Notes under the pieces: model-generated
Seen by the model: the letters and a program-made list of their open reading frames with translations, nothing else
The model's database searches: none
What the model was told of the DNA's origin: nothing
Shown: positions 9,960 to 22,030 of the stretch, in pieces
How positions within the stretch are numbered: position 1 is the first letter of the stretch
Layout: each line of letters begins with the position of its first letter
From: Sipunculus nudus
Lineage: Eukaryota; Annelida; Sipuncula; Golfingiida; Sipunculidae
NCBI GenBank assembly: GCA_026874595.1
Contig: CM049318.1
Coordinates: 19,330,241-19,394,240, forward strand
Reading direction: 5' to 3'
DNA length: 64,000 bases
Translations under genes and position numbers: made by a program

Positions 9960-12600
9960 AGCTCAGCTGACTATAAGTCATCTGAGCTATAGTCGTGGTC
10001 CATTGTCCGTCGTCCGTCCGTCTGTCCGTCCGTCTGTCCGTCCGTCCGTCCGTCCGTCCGTCCGTCCGTCCGTAGATGTGGCACGTTTTGAAACCGTAAG
10101 ACCTAGGAATCCAAAATTCTGCATAATGTTAGATGTCCCCAAGATCTCCTACCAAGCCGAAAACTGGGTCTTTGCGACTTTGTTCCTTTGAGAAATTAAG
10201 GAAAAACCTCAATTTTTTATTAAAAACCTATTTTCACACTTCAGGACTGCCTAATATCAAAACCACTCATCTGTTTTTCCTCATATTTCCTATAAATAAT
10301 CCTCTATATAATTCCTATGTACATGCCAGAAATTAGGTCTGTATTATATAATTTAAAAAAGTTATGGGCCCAAACATAATGCATTTTGTAAATAATCAGG
10401 AGAGAAATTTTATCACTTAACACAAAACTTGTTAAAGCTAAGCACTTTTTTTCCAGTAATATTACTTTTATTAATCAAAATTAAATTGTATACCCAAAAT
10501 TAGATCAAAATCTTTTAAATTTTTTAAAATATTAGCAAAAATAAAAAATTGGTACCTTAAATTTTGCCCAACTTTGACCATGGCACGTTTTTTTGCTGTA
10601 ACTGCTGTGGATTTAATTTTCACAGCATGTTTTTGTTAGCATTTCAACTGTTAATACCAAAAATTTGAAACCAGTTGATCAAAAACTGTAGATTTTATTC
10701 AATTTTTCATGCACCATGTCACATATTGCTAGTGTTATGCAGTTTGCTAGAGCTCAGCTCCCGAGCTTCAGCTCTAAGTTCCTTAAATTTGGCATACAGT
10801 TAGATTTCTCCAAAATCCCCTACCATGCCAAGAATTTGGTCACTAGGGCTTAATTCCTTCGAGATATCAATGAAAAACTTCATTTTTCCATTAAAAACCC
10901 ATTGTTACACTTTAAGACTGCCTAATTTCAAAACCACTGATCTGACTTTGATCATATCTAATATACATATTTTTCTATACATTCGCTATGCAAATGCCAG
11001 AAATGATGTCAGTATTGTGTATTTTTTTTAAGTTATGGGCCCAAACATAATGCACTTTGTAAAAAATCAAGAAATATATTTACTCCCTTAACAAGGGCAT
11101 AGCTGAAGCTAGAGATTTTATTGTCAGGGATGTAACATTATTTAATCAAGATTCAATTGAATACCCAAAATTAGTTCTGAATTTTTCAAATTTTATAAGT
11201 TATTAGTAAAAATATAAAATTAGTACCTTAAATTTTGCCCAACTGTGACCATGGCACGTTTGTTTCCTGAGAGCACTGTTGATATAATTTTCATATCATG
11301 CACACATAAGGATTTCAGCTTTTTAGTTTAGAAAGCTGAAAGAAATTGGCCAAATATTGTAGCTTTTATTAATGTTTTTATGAGACCCTGTCAGACTTTG
11401 GCTCTCTCCAGCCCCTCTTGAGTCACCTGTATGTTGACCTTGTTGACCTTTCATCAAATTATGCACGCTTGAGGCGAGAATCCAGGCAGCTTATGGCCAG
11501 CCACAGTTGATCCAGGTGTCCAACCCAACTCATCTAGTAGTTTTAACCAACAACATAACAATAAACAATAAATTAATAAATTTTTCTTGGTTTTTAATAA
11601 CAAATTAAAGAAAAATAGAAAAGGAATTTGTAAGTTTATAATAACAGGAAATTAACTTGCAGTTACTGATGATATAAGAATCTTGTATCGATGGGTAGAA
11701 TGTCACATATTCCAAATAACACCATGCAGTCACTTATGGCATTTTTCAGTTCATTTTTAATGATAAAGAAGTAAATCATATTATTCATTACTAATCATTA
11801 GGGATTATATGAAGGAAATTGATGAAAGACAAAGATGCAGTTGATAATATTAATCTAGATTCCTACTGTGTCTAGTGTGTACATTGATGTGAAATTAGTC
11901 CAAAATGAATTTTTTACAGTTATTTTTTAATATAAATAAAAGCCATAAAACCAGGTACTTATGATCATTATTTAAATGTGTGAATTTTGTATATTCTGGA
12001 TTCTCAAAATCATTGTTTGGTGAAAACTGAATAAATACCAGACATGGTGCAAATACTTTGTAATTGTATTTAAATACGAATATGATTATGTACTCCATTA
12101 TAAAATTTCTTGCATAAAGAATGGGAATTCAGGTAAAAATGAAAGTATATGAATACTCGTGCAAATACTTTCAAAATGTATTCATGAATGCATTCATGAA
12201 TATATTCTTTAATATTATTTTAATAATCATATCAGTTATTTCAGTTTAAAAAATCATATGATTCTCTTATTATTTTTAATAAAAATTATATTTGGGACAA
12301 TATTTGTAATTTTTTTGATAAATAGTTAAACTCTTATATTATATGTTCTGCTTATAAGTTATATGGCCAAGTCAAAATCTGTGTGACAATAGCACTCCAT
12401 TTGTTAATAAAATAAATGAAATCAATCCTCTTCCCTGTCTCCAAAGATACTATCAAAATCATACATAAGCTAAACACCCACAACTCATAATACAGCTTAT
12501 ATTTATTACCACACAAAACCAGCATGTGCCTCATTTCTAAAAAAATTTTTTTTTTTTTATCATATATAACAGCTGAGCGTCGTGACCCATAGGTCCCTTG
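9960..12600 (+). mobile_element. Non-autonomous hairpin-ended element, family A, copy 1
   Basis: It starts directly after a T-run with a hairpin, AGCTCAGCTGACT-ATA-AGTCATCTGAGCT (9960-9989). A TCCGTCCGTC-rich tract follows (10010-10073). An internal unit of about 670 bp is present twice (landmarks TTAGATGTCCCC near 10128 and TTAGATTTCTCC near 10801). The proposed 3' end is CAGCTGAGCGTCGTGACCCA...CCCTTG followed by TTTT at 12600. A T-run on both sides and a hairpin at the 5' base suggest a Helitron-like element. It has no transposase ORF. Confidence 0.55.
10010..10073. repeat. (CCGT)n tract inside family A element
   Basis: CCGTCCGTCTGTCCGT repeats. The same tract is shorter at 15605-15655 and 23300-23330 in sister copies. 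Confidence 0.85.
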
Positions 12601-13179
12601 TTTTAAATAAAGAAGACAAAGACTGGGGAAAAAATAAGGAGAAATAAGCCTTGATGTCCATTGGTAATATTACAAATATTAGTATGGTCTCAAATTACAC
12701 AAAACTGCTGGTATATATATGAGAGTATGACCCGTCAGATGCAAACAGTCGATTTCTGTGACCTTTTTTTATTATGATCAAGCTGATAACTTGCACTGAA
12801 AATCAAACAAAAGTGACCAAGTTTTTCAAACCAAAAACAATAGAAAACATTACCTCCCAAGACTTTGGTCAGTTAACGTTATACAAATAGATCATATGTG
12901 ATTAATTATATTTTAGATTTCAACTTTTTTCTAATTTTTACACAAAAAGAGATATATGGGCCTGTAATTTTTCTGGCGGGCCTGTGAAACCAGTATGCAT
13001 GTCGACAGTCATCATAATTGTTTTAAAATAAAAGTCCTTGCGGTGAAGTTAAAATAATATGAGGGAGTATTCACGGGGGCCAGCAAGTAGATGTCATGGA
13101 TTGTGGATTCATTCTTGATTATAATACATAATTAAAATGGAACTTTGAAAAGAATATCTTAGTAATAATTCGTAGATTT
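12601..13179. other. AT-rich sequence, nothing recognised
   Basis: No ORF of note, no repeat that I can match elsewhere in the window. Confidence 0.5.
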
Positions 13180-14611
13180 TTGGCCAAGTAACAGGAGGTT
13201 GATCTTAAGTCTTCTGTCCAAAAAAGCACACTAAAATTAAAATCTCAGAAATGGCTAGAGCTATAATCACCAAATTTTATACCAATGTTTGTCACATATG
13301 TCATATCTGATTTTGAGGTATTGGTGGCGCCACCTACATTGATGTGTTTTTTACAAGCGAAAATGTAATTTTAAACTCTTCTAGCTTATACACTGATTTA
13401 TGATGAAACTGTTAAGCTGATTGGTTAAAAGGTTACGTAGCGATTACATAGCTCTTCATCATAGGCAAAACTGGTGGTACCACCTGCAACCATTAATGCA
13501 CAGCACCCATCTTTTCATCTGCCCTGGGATAAAATCACTCATATCGCACCAGTGGTTTGACTTATCCACCTGAAATTTTGCAGGTTTATGCATCCTGGAC
13601 AGCTTTCTCGATTTTATGACAGGTGGCGCCACCTACATTCAGGTTTACTCTGCAGACATCCAAGCTCATATCTTGGGAACTGTTTGACCAATTGGGCCAA
13701 AATTTTGCATGTCTATCGATCTCACATAGCTCTTCATCATATGCAAAACTGGTGGTGCCACCTGCAACCATTTTTGCACAGCGTCTATCTGTTCATCTGC
13801 CTTGGGATAATATCACTCATATCTCAGCAGTGGTTTGACTTTTCCACCTGAAATTTTGCAGGTTTATAGATCCTTGATAGCTTTCTCAATTTTATGACAG
13901 GTGGCGCCACCTACATTCACGTTTACTCTGCAGACATCCAAGTTCATATCTCGGGAACTGTTTGACTGATTGGGCCAAAATTTTGCATGTGTATAGATCT
14001 CACATAGCTCTTCATTATATGCAAAACTGGAGGCACCACCTGCAACCATTTATGCACAGCATCCATCGGATCATCTGCCTTGGTGTAAAATCACTCATAT
14101 CTCAGCAGTGGTTTGACATATCTACCTGAAATTTTGAAGGTTTATACATCATGGACAGCTTTCTCGATTTTATAATAGGTGCGCCACCTACATTCCGGTT
14201 TACTCTGCAGACATCCAAGCTCATAACTTGGGAGCCGTTTGACAGATTGGGCCAAAATTTTGCATGTGTATAGATCCCACATAGCTCTTCATCCTAAGCA
14301 AAACTGGTGGCGTCACCTGCAACCATTTATGCACATTGTCCATCTGTTCATCCGCCTTGGGATAAAATCACTCATATCTCAGCAGTGGTTTGACTTATCC
14401 ACCTGAAATTTTGCAGGTTTATACATCCTGGACAATTTTTTTTGATTTTATGACAGGTGGCACCACCTACATTCAAGTTTAAGCTGCAGACATCCATGCT
14501 AATATACAACACACCTCACTCTATTCCCCTTGCCACTTAATCCATGCCTCACTTCACTTGCCCACTCTGATTTCTGCAGATACACATAGTCGCTTTTTGA
14601 CTACCCATATT
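13180..14611 (+). mobile_element. Helitron-like element with four to five ~277 bp tandem repeats, 3' end intact
   Basis: The repeat core GGTGGCGCCACCTACATT (or one-base variants) recurs at about 13324, 13622, 13899, 14175 and 14455, so the period is about 277 bp. The second conserved block, GGTGGCGCCACCTGCAACC or variants, lies midway in each unit. The 3' end has a degenerate form of the hairpin seen at 1183-1209 (TAGTCGCTTTTTGACTA), then CCATATT, CTAG and T at 14612, matching the CTAA-T end of the copy at 1173-2143. The 5' portion (13180-13310) resembles repeats at 36885-37440. There is no coding capacity. Confidence 0.6.
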
Positions 14612-14617
14612 CTAGTT

Positions 14618-14911
14618 TTAAAATGTCCGAGTCTGAAACTTGCAGGTCCGAAATGTCCATTTTGCTGAAATCATAATGACTAAGGTAGATATGCAGGACT
14701 TAAAAGGATCAATATTAAATTTTAAAAATAAACCTCCATTCACACTCCCAAACTTTGCACAGGTTCGCATTAGGCCTGTAGGCCTTGTTTTGAGTTTCTC
14801 TAATCTATTAATATCAAAGCCCCATATCAGAATTCCATAATTTAATTGTGATAGAATAAGAGTATCATTTGAGATGTGTTGGGAAACAGTTGTAATTTCA
14901 TGATCAGTCAT
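14618..14911 (-). pseudogene. Non-LTR retrotransposon reverse transcriptase fragment
   Basis: The - strand translation contains SQLNYGILIWGFDINRLEKL followed by a basic stretch and GLFLKFNIDPFKSC. This matches the region just C-terminal to the palm of jockey/CR1-type reverse transcriptases, where many copies read YGI-WG, then RL-KLQKRA-R, then PLF--L-IL. Only about 80-90 codons survive. There is no catalytic YADD box in this piece. It abuts the 3' end of the neighbouring Helitron-like element at 14611, so that element probably inserted beside or into a LINE relic. Confidence 0.7.
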
Positions 14912-14989
14912 CAGTAAAAATTGGTTGTCCTCTGAGGGTATGAAGTGTCTTATAAAATATAGACCTGTCCATTCTCTCAGTTGATATAT

Positions 14990-15549
14990 AAGCCTACATA
15001 TTTGCTAATATATGTAAAAACTCAATAAGCTACATGTGTATATAGTAAACTTAGTTTTGAATCTTCTAGTGAATGCAGATTGTTTCTAAAGTTTGTTTGC
15101 ATAAATTTATGAAGATTTACCCTTTGTTTATATAAAGCCTTACCTTTCTTGGTAAACTCTGTAATAAATTTTGGGGATGCAAGATGTTCATTGGATCATC
15201 TGCATCAGTTGACCAATCACATTTATAATTGATCAATGTTCCCAACCCTAGTATTTGTACGATGTTACAATTTCCTCTTGAGTGATTTTCAAGCTTAAGG
15301 GATGCATGATCTTAGGGTTTTTCTGGGAAAATGTTTTTGGGAGGGATCTGAACACAAGATTATATTCTTTTAACTTGTTTGATTTTTTATTGATTTTTTT
15401 TTCTATTTTAAATTATACATATATTACGTCAAGGATTTTCTCCTACACTTTGTAGGATGCACATATAATTAACGTGGTAGGTGAATCTTTTGTTTCTGAT
15501 CAGGTTTTCATTATATTTGATTTTTTTCAAATAATTTACATTTTTTATT
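14990..15549. other. Unassigned AT-rich sequence
   Basis: No ORF or matched repeat is seen. It ends in the T-rich run that flanks the next element. Confidence 0.4.
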
Positions 15550-17995
15550 AGCTCAGCTGACTTTCAGTCATGCTGGGCTATAGAGATGGGTCTTTGTCTG
15601 GCGTCCTTCCGTCTGTCCGTCCAGCCGACCGTCTGGCCGGCCGTCCGTCCGTTAGCAGGGCACAAATCGTAACCGTAGGGGCTAGGGCCATGAACCCTAT
15701 GCAGTCTTAGAGGTTATAAAAAGATCTCCTTGCAAACCTGAAATTAGGTCACTGCGACCTATATTTTCGAAGTTATGGGGTGTGTTTGCACCCCCCAGAA
15801 ATAACTCTTTGAGACAAAATTTTCATCCCAAACCTTCCATCTTTCACATACAGCTCACCTACCAACAGGGGAAGAACCATAATTTTTTTGAGGTCAAAAG
15901 GTCAAAGGTCAAGGTCACAGGGGCCTCTTCTTTGAAAAGCCTGTGGATGCATTTTAAGCCAACCCTTTCATCCCAATTCTTTGAACTTTCACGTATAGCT
16001 CACCTACTAAGTTGGAGAAGAATCCTATAGATTTTGAGGTCACAAGGTCAAAGGTCAGGGGCACAGGATCCACTTCTTTGAAAAGGTTGTGGACACATTT
16101 CAAGCTAGACTTTTCATTCCAAACCTTCCAGCACTGATATCGCTTCTCTGCCAACAGGGGAAAAGACCTGTTGATTTTGAGGTCAAAGGTCAAGTTCACA
16201 GCACCCACTTCTTGCGTGGAGTCTTTTTCAGGCAAACTTTTCAATCTGTACCTTCAATCTGTCATATATGGCTTACCTACCAATAAGGGAAGAAGCCTAT
16301 TGATGTTGAGGTCAAAAAGTCAAAGGTCAAGGTCACAATATTTAATTGTTCTAAATGCTTGTGAGCATATTTCAAGTGTAACTGTTCAACCCAAACCTTC
16401 AGTCTTTCACATATGCCACTATATCTATGCATCACTCAGTTTGACTCAAACTTCATATTTATGGGTCTTTTGCTTGAATAAATAACTTATTGATTTTGGG
16501 GTCAGCTGGTCAGCAGGTTAAAGGTTGCAGGTCAAAGTTATTCACCCATTGGTTGCAAAGTAATTACACCAGATTTAAGTGGTTAGTAGTTACCCATCAT
16601 TTAGAAAGAATCCAGTTGATATATGGGCAAAAGGCCAAGGTCATAGGTCAGGGATGTTCACAATTACTTATTTTATAGACCATCTCTATTTTTCTTGTAT
16701 ATATAACCATCCCACTCCAGCTGGTACATCTCCCTGTGTGGCTGTAATTGTGAGTGACACTGGTGACATATGACTCCCTTTTGTATCAGCCTATTAAGTG
16801 ATAAGGCTCAGTGATAAGTACCTCGTTACTTCATAACAAAAACACTGTTGTCAGAATGCTTCAGCCAGGCATTAAGACTATGAGAGTATAGTATTACGGT
16901 TTAGCTACTGATTTATAAGACGATGGGAACATTTTGCAGTTTATTTTATGGAATCCTAGCAATAAACTTAGTTTCCTAGATATCTGAATGTTTTAATATA
17001 TATCACCACATATAAAAGCAAGTGTTTGTTCTCATGATATGTGGATGTGTACCTTGATTTAGGATGGCTTTTTGTTTTATTTCAAGACTCTTAGTCATGC
17101 TTTCTGCATTTCTTTTCTTTCAGGTTTGGCAGTTTACCTACCCTGCTGACCCCATTGAAAAGCAGAGTGATAATAAAAAATATTGGACTTACACTTTTTA
17201 CAATTGCATATCTATAAATCTGATATGAGGGCCTGGACATGCCTTTTGAATTATTTTGGGCATCCATTACTAGATAATTTGCCCCAAGTTTGGTCTCTTA
17301 TTGGAGAATGTGGGATATCAAATGTCATACTTGTCAGAAATCCATTATGTCTGCCAGTTAGCCACCTTAGAAATTCTTTCTTAAGTGCAGTTTCAGTAAT
17401 TTTTCTTTAATGTTTGGTCCGATTTAGAGAATGTTTGTTGTCTGATTTCAGACTTGTCAGAAGTCCAATATGGACACCAGGCAACCATCTTTTAATTCCT
17501 TTTGATCATTTTATCTCAAGAACAGTTAAAGTGAATGCAGTTGGATGTATATTTATGTAATCTTGTAAAGGATTGGGTCAAATATTTCTGAATAAATATT
17601 ACCATCATTTATAAAAGTGCAGTACAGTTGGCTTGTATTGAATAAAAATTCACACAGAAGCACCTGTTTCTCAATAATTCTTTCATGTATTTCCTTGATT
17701 TTTGCTATATATTTTGATCTTATATTTGCCCTTTGTGGTGTTCCTTTTGAGACTGACAGGTTTCAAGCAAGCTGTTGGAATAGTTCATGATAGCTTAACA
17801 ATCATGCATTTTCCTCAGACCATCAATTCACTGTGTTTTAACCAGACATAGGTGATATATATTTCTGTTGTCATAGAAAATTTTCAACAAATTGGCAAAT
17901 TGGTTCTTCAAAATTTGACTGGAAGTTGTGAATCTCAGTCCATGATGTCACAGGTCATGCTTGGCAGCTGAGCGTCATGACCCATGGGTCACTTG
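15550..17995 (+). mobile_element. Hairpin-ended element, family A variant, with AGGTCA clusters
   Basis: It starts with the hairpin AGCTCAGC-TGACT-TTC-AGTCA-TGCTGGGCT, then a CCGTC-rich tract. The proposed 3' end is CAGCTGAGCGTCATGACCC with the perfect palindrome TGACCCATGGGTCA, then CTTG and a T-run. The middle consists of about 140 bp repeats (15720-16340), each carrying a cluster of AGGTCA direct repeats. ORFs across it are short and do not form a transposase. It sits just upstream of the first visible ABITRAM exon. Confidence 0.55.
15891..15917 (+). promoter_or_regulatory. Cluster of four AGGTCA half-sites in a repeat (possible nuclear receptor site)
   Basis: AGGTCA occurs at 15891, 15899, 15906 and 15912, which gives DR2, DR1 and DR0 spacings, and TCAAGGTCA (15909-15917) is a full extended half-site of the ERR/SF-1 type. 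Similar clusters follow near 16040, 16180 and 16315 in the same element. The motif match is direct; any binding is inference. Confidence 0.35.
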
Positions 17996-18301
17996 TTTTT
18001 TTACTCTTGTATTTCAGATGTGACTTTTCTAAAAAAAAATCTCTCTGATTCCCTTGTAATTTACAGGTCATATGTATTATATGGGTCTTCTCATCTCATT
18101 AAGTTTAAATGTATTATTTTTTAAAAATTTTTGTGAATTCAAACCAGGTATTTTTGATCCAAAAGACATATTTCTAAAGTGTTTAGCTTAAGGAATTAGT
18201 TTATTTGAACAACTTATCAAATATTAGGTTAAATAAATTTAATTGAATATCTAATAAATAATTAATGTACATATTCTGCTTTGACCCCTGTCTTGTTATA
18301 G

Positions 18302-18431
18302 GATCTGTATAGTCACATTACCACCGAGTCATCCTGTTTACGAAGACGGTCGTAAGGTGACAAAAGTCGATTTCCAGGTCAGCAAAAATGTAAACAGACT
18401 GAACAACAAGGTATCTGGTAAAGGCAAAAAG
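18302..18431 (+). CDS. ABITRAM: ABITRAM (actin-binding transcription modulator), internal coding exon
   Basis: The exon starts after a TTATAG acceptor and ends at AAG before a GTGAGA donor. It begins with one base that completes a split codon (phase 2) and then codes 43 residues starting ICIVTLPPSHPVYEDG and ending NNKVSGKGKK. This aligns with the central part of vertebrate FAM206A/Simiate (SHPV, then NKVSGK and a basic residue pair). The family is about 180 residues long and has a single-hybrid fold related to the glycine cleavage H protein. The mammalian protein binds actin and acts in the nucleus on transcription. The residues before ICIV (about 40 in vertebrates, ending HSNR) must come from an upstream exon that I could not find. 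The next exon is 11.8 kb away. Confidence 0.9.
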
Positions 18432-18544
18432 GTGAGATGTTTATTTTTTTATAGGAGTACTTTTAATAAGGCTGTAAATATTTAACAGTGCTCAATAGTA
18501 GAATTTATAAATCACATTACAAACACAAATATTGTGTTATTTGT

Positions 18545-18680
18545 ACAGAAGCAGATCAAGAGGATCTGGACCCCCCCCCCCCCCCTTATTCGGGGCCACA
18601 ACCTTTTTTAGGGTTTCAGACTAATTTATGACGCCTGGACCCCTCCCCCTTTTCTGGACCTAATGACCTTATTATATGCC
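18545..18680. repeat. C-rich dispersed repeat
   Basis: It contains a 15-C run (18571-18585) and a CAACCTTTTTTA...TTTCAGAC block. A related copy is at about 55085-55215, with the same order of C-run, CAACCCTTTTTTAAG, TTTCAGAC and a second C-run. Confidence 0.6.
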
Positions 18681-18697
18681 CGCATATCACAGAAGTA

Positions 18698-20653
18698 CAG
18701 TGAAACCTCTCTGGGCTGGACAGTCACAGGACGGAATGATTTGTCCATTATAGCGGGGTGTCCGCCCTAGAGGGGGTCGGGCCTAGGGATTCCGGTTGAC
18801 ACCAAGTATTGGACTAAAACAAGTATGAAAGCCGGTATTTTTTTACGCTCCTGAGGCAGTGGAAATCTTAGGCTTCTGAAGAAGCAACTGATTTTCACGC
18901 TGCCAGCTTTGACCGTTTATGATATATTTGGACACCAGATGGCGGATCGTCCGCTGGACAAAACGTGTGTATGATGTGACAAGCAGCCAACCAGATGCCA
19001 ATAAACAAACACGCGACAGGCATCCTGGCTCCACCCATAGCTGCGCTTCAAGCGCCGTTTGAAGACAAGTTTATGTTCGAATTTTAATTGCTCCCTCTGC
19101 ATTCTCGCATCATCAACCGATTCGATTCTGACATTATGACTGTGTTAGCGTAGCCATGTGTCTGGTGTCTGCAGAACTGAAACTAGCCAGCGAGGTGTGC
19201 ACGCAGCCTTTGTTGTTACATTTCCTTTGAATTACAGCTCACCGGCCGGGCATCCTATGTCCTCAAGGCCCTAAGTAAACCACAATTCTCTCTGAGCATG
19301 TGGCCTGTTCATATGATTACCGGGGCAATGAGCTGTCACTCAAAACGAAATGAACATCATTGGCTCAGTGTAGTCTTTGTTTGGCCGTGTCTTCCAGCAC
19401 AAGGTCTCATCTGATTGGACAAAAATACAGTGCTCCCTCTGGTGTAACAATGCAGGATACGAGGTCATAACAAACAGCGCTTACCATATAGGAAGTAGAC
19501 CTATAGTTAAAGCGCTGTGTAAAGAGCGTAGTATTTTTTATCTAATATTTGATCTTACATATATGCTGTATGTGAATTAAATTTATTGCACCTGGTTGTT
19601 GTGTTTTATTTTTTATCTTAAAATGAGGCTTTTATTATTAACCAGAACATTATCATCATTACTTGTGAGAAAATAATATTGTAACATTGATTGAAATCGA
19701 CTGGACCTTCTGGTAGGCTTTTCAACGTATTTCTGCACTAAATAAAAAAAATTCTTAATTACTCACTCTTTCTGTGACATTAAAAGAATCGCTTATGGAA
19801 TAAATTATTTTCTGACCTCTCGTACAAGTTCTGTTAAAAATCCTATGCAATCATAAGCAAACGTGATAAGTAAATGTATGATATCATATGCGCCTTAAGA
19901 TTGGTAGGTGGGCTTATTTCCGTGTTGCAAATGTTACAGGATCGGGGATTGGCTCCCGGCCAAGGCAGAAGGTTATGACCCATGACATTGATCGTCCGGG
20001 TTTGTTATTGTGATTTAATAATTTTGAGCAATGAGTGAACACATAAGTCATCTTACAGGTGCATTATTAACGTCTTTGACCAAAAGCCCAGCTGAGCCAG
20101 TCCTTGCGAGAGTCATGACCCGTGACTTTTATCATCTGGATGTGTAACAGATATGTCATTATTCTCGCTTTTGGGCTTATGTAAGAATAATGTGGCCCAA
20201 ATTCAGAATGAATATGGAGCTTTACTGAATGCTCGGCTCATTAGAACTCTGTGAATTCTGTCATTTTGTGGGCACTGCTATAGATAAAAGGATAGTTACC
20301 ATTAAATCATCCTGCTGAAAAATATAGTAAATTGAGAAAAACTAGCCCAAGTCTAAGAGTATCTGTAACATATGCCTGAATAACATTTAAGTGATATTAG
20401 GCATACCGGAAACTGACCATATTTGCCATTTCATGGTATTTCTGCCCACATCAATCGGGGTTGCCGCTTGGTTGTCTGTGAGCCAGGGTGATTTTAGCCG
20501 TTGGGTGGACAAAAAGTGTCTGTTGTCCTGAATAACAGGGTGTCCGCTCTAGAGGGGTTCTTGAAAGAGAAAAAATGCTTGGTCAGCCCAAAAAACTGTC
20601 CGTTAGACGGGGTGTCCACCCAAGAGGGGTGTCCGCAGCCCGGGGTATCACTG
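18698..20653. mobile_element. TIR DNA element with TA target sites (pogo/Tigger-like ends)
   Basis: The left end is TA followed by CAGTGAAACCTCTC-TGGGCT-GGACA. The right end reads, reverse-complemented, CAGTGATACC-CCGGGCT-GCGGACA, and is again flanked by TA (20654-20655). Ends beginning CAGTG-(A/T)ACC with TA duplications are common in pogo/Tigger-type elements of marine invertebrates. The ORFs inside are under 70 codons and I see no DDE transposase, so it is non-autonomous or badly decayed. Related ends are at 3840-3990. Confidence 0.55.
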
Positions 20654-20655
20654 TA

Positions 20656-21064
20656 TTATGGTATACCCACCCTCCGTCCATTCATCTGTCGTGTTGTCCA
20701 TCCGTTAACTTGAAGTGTCAAAACAGTGTCAAAAACAAGTGTGATGGGATCTGATTGGCTAAGTTTTAGCAAATCAATTTTATTTTGACTGTTTACAAAT
20801 AATTATATTAGAGGATTTTATGAGAAATGTTAAATTTCAAAGACGGGAAAGAATATTCACACTCAATCTAAACTTTGATATATGTAATATATGTATCATA
20901 TTATGTATAATTTCATGTGGTAATTATTATGATTTTTTATCATCTCACACATTGTTACAGGCTCAACTCTTGACACATCATATTATTTCACCCTCATGAG
21001 ATTTCATCTTATACCAATACTCTGAGAGGCATTTCATGGGGTTCTACACATGATTTAAGAGCTC
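20656..21064. other. AT-rich intronic sequence, nothing recognised
   Basis: No ORF or shared repeat was noted. Confidence 0.5.
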
Positions 21065-21499
21065 TGTATATTACAGGGTTCAGTGCATTTTACCACAAGT
21101 CGTGTACACGAGGGTTCTACACATTTTATTCAAGAGCTCTATACAGTACAGGGTTCAGTGCATTTTACCCAGGGTGATGTACATGAGGGCTGTACATATT
21201 TTAGTCAAGAGCTCTATATATAACAGGGATCAGGGCATTTTACCTGGAACTGTGAACATAATGTTTCTGCACATTTTAGTCAAGAGATTTATTATACTTA
21301 TATTTAATATACTATCGTCCATTTCACCACTTGCTGTCCACCTTTTTTTGGTTTATAATTTTCTTAAAAGTTTATATTTTTCAATTATTTCCTAGAAAAT
21401 TACATATGGAAGTGACAACCTAATAAGGTAACTAAGAATTTTACCATAAATCCCCTGTTTTAATTTTTCACAACATTTTAGTCTCTTCACCATGATCTG

Positions 21500-21720
21500 G
21501 CAGATAAGATGTGTCCTTCCTTAAGTAGCCATTTTTGTTTTAGCTGGTTATATTTTTTAGAGTGTTTACATGAGATCATCCAATCAGCAGCTGTCAGTTG
21601 AGGCAGTTTTTGCATGTGACCAATGACCTTGACTGCCATAAGTGGGTCTGATATGTTGTAAAATGTAGACTGATTTCTCATATTTTCAGAAAATTCTTTT
21701 TCTCAAATAAGGTTTGAGGA
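21500..21720. repeat. Dispersed repeat also found at 63600-63725
   Basis: The block with TTTTTTAGAGTGTTTACATG followed by AGATCATCCAATCAGCAG is shared with 63660-63710 (TTTTTTAGAGTGTTTACATG, then a diverged ATCATTCCAGTCAGCAA). Confidence 0.55.
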
Positions 21721-21904
21721 AGGTAATTAGTTACCTTGTTGAGAGTTAGGTTCTTTATTTCTCTGCTCTACCCTGTAACTGTTTCCCTTGAAATGTAACT
21801 AATAAATATTTTCATAGCAAGGAACAGGTGGACATGAACGGATGAAATGGACCACAATAATAATAACTTAACATGGATTTTAAAAATAGTTATTAAACTA
21901 ATCA

Positions 21905-22030
21905 AGGCACTCCCCGTAGCTCAGATGACGGCATTCAGTAGTCTGTAGGGGTGGGGGAATATGGAAAACCCGGAGAAAACCACTTGTTATGGACATGCAA
22001 CTACAACCCGCCCTCTTGGACACACCGATA
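21905..22030. repeat. Dispersed repeat, inverse copy at 46650-46800
   Basis: CTCAGATGACGGCATTCAG, CTGTAGGGGTGGGGG and ACCCGGAGAAAACCAC recur on the opposite strand at 46700-46790. Confidence 0.6.

Noticed and set aside
9796-10191. 131-codon + strand ORF
   Set aside because: It spans a (GTAATA)n and a (CCGT)n tract and has no domain.
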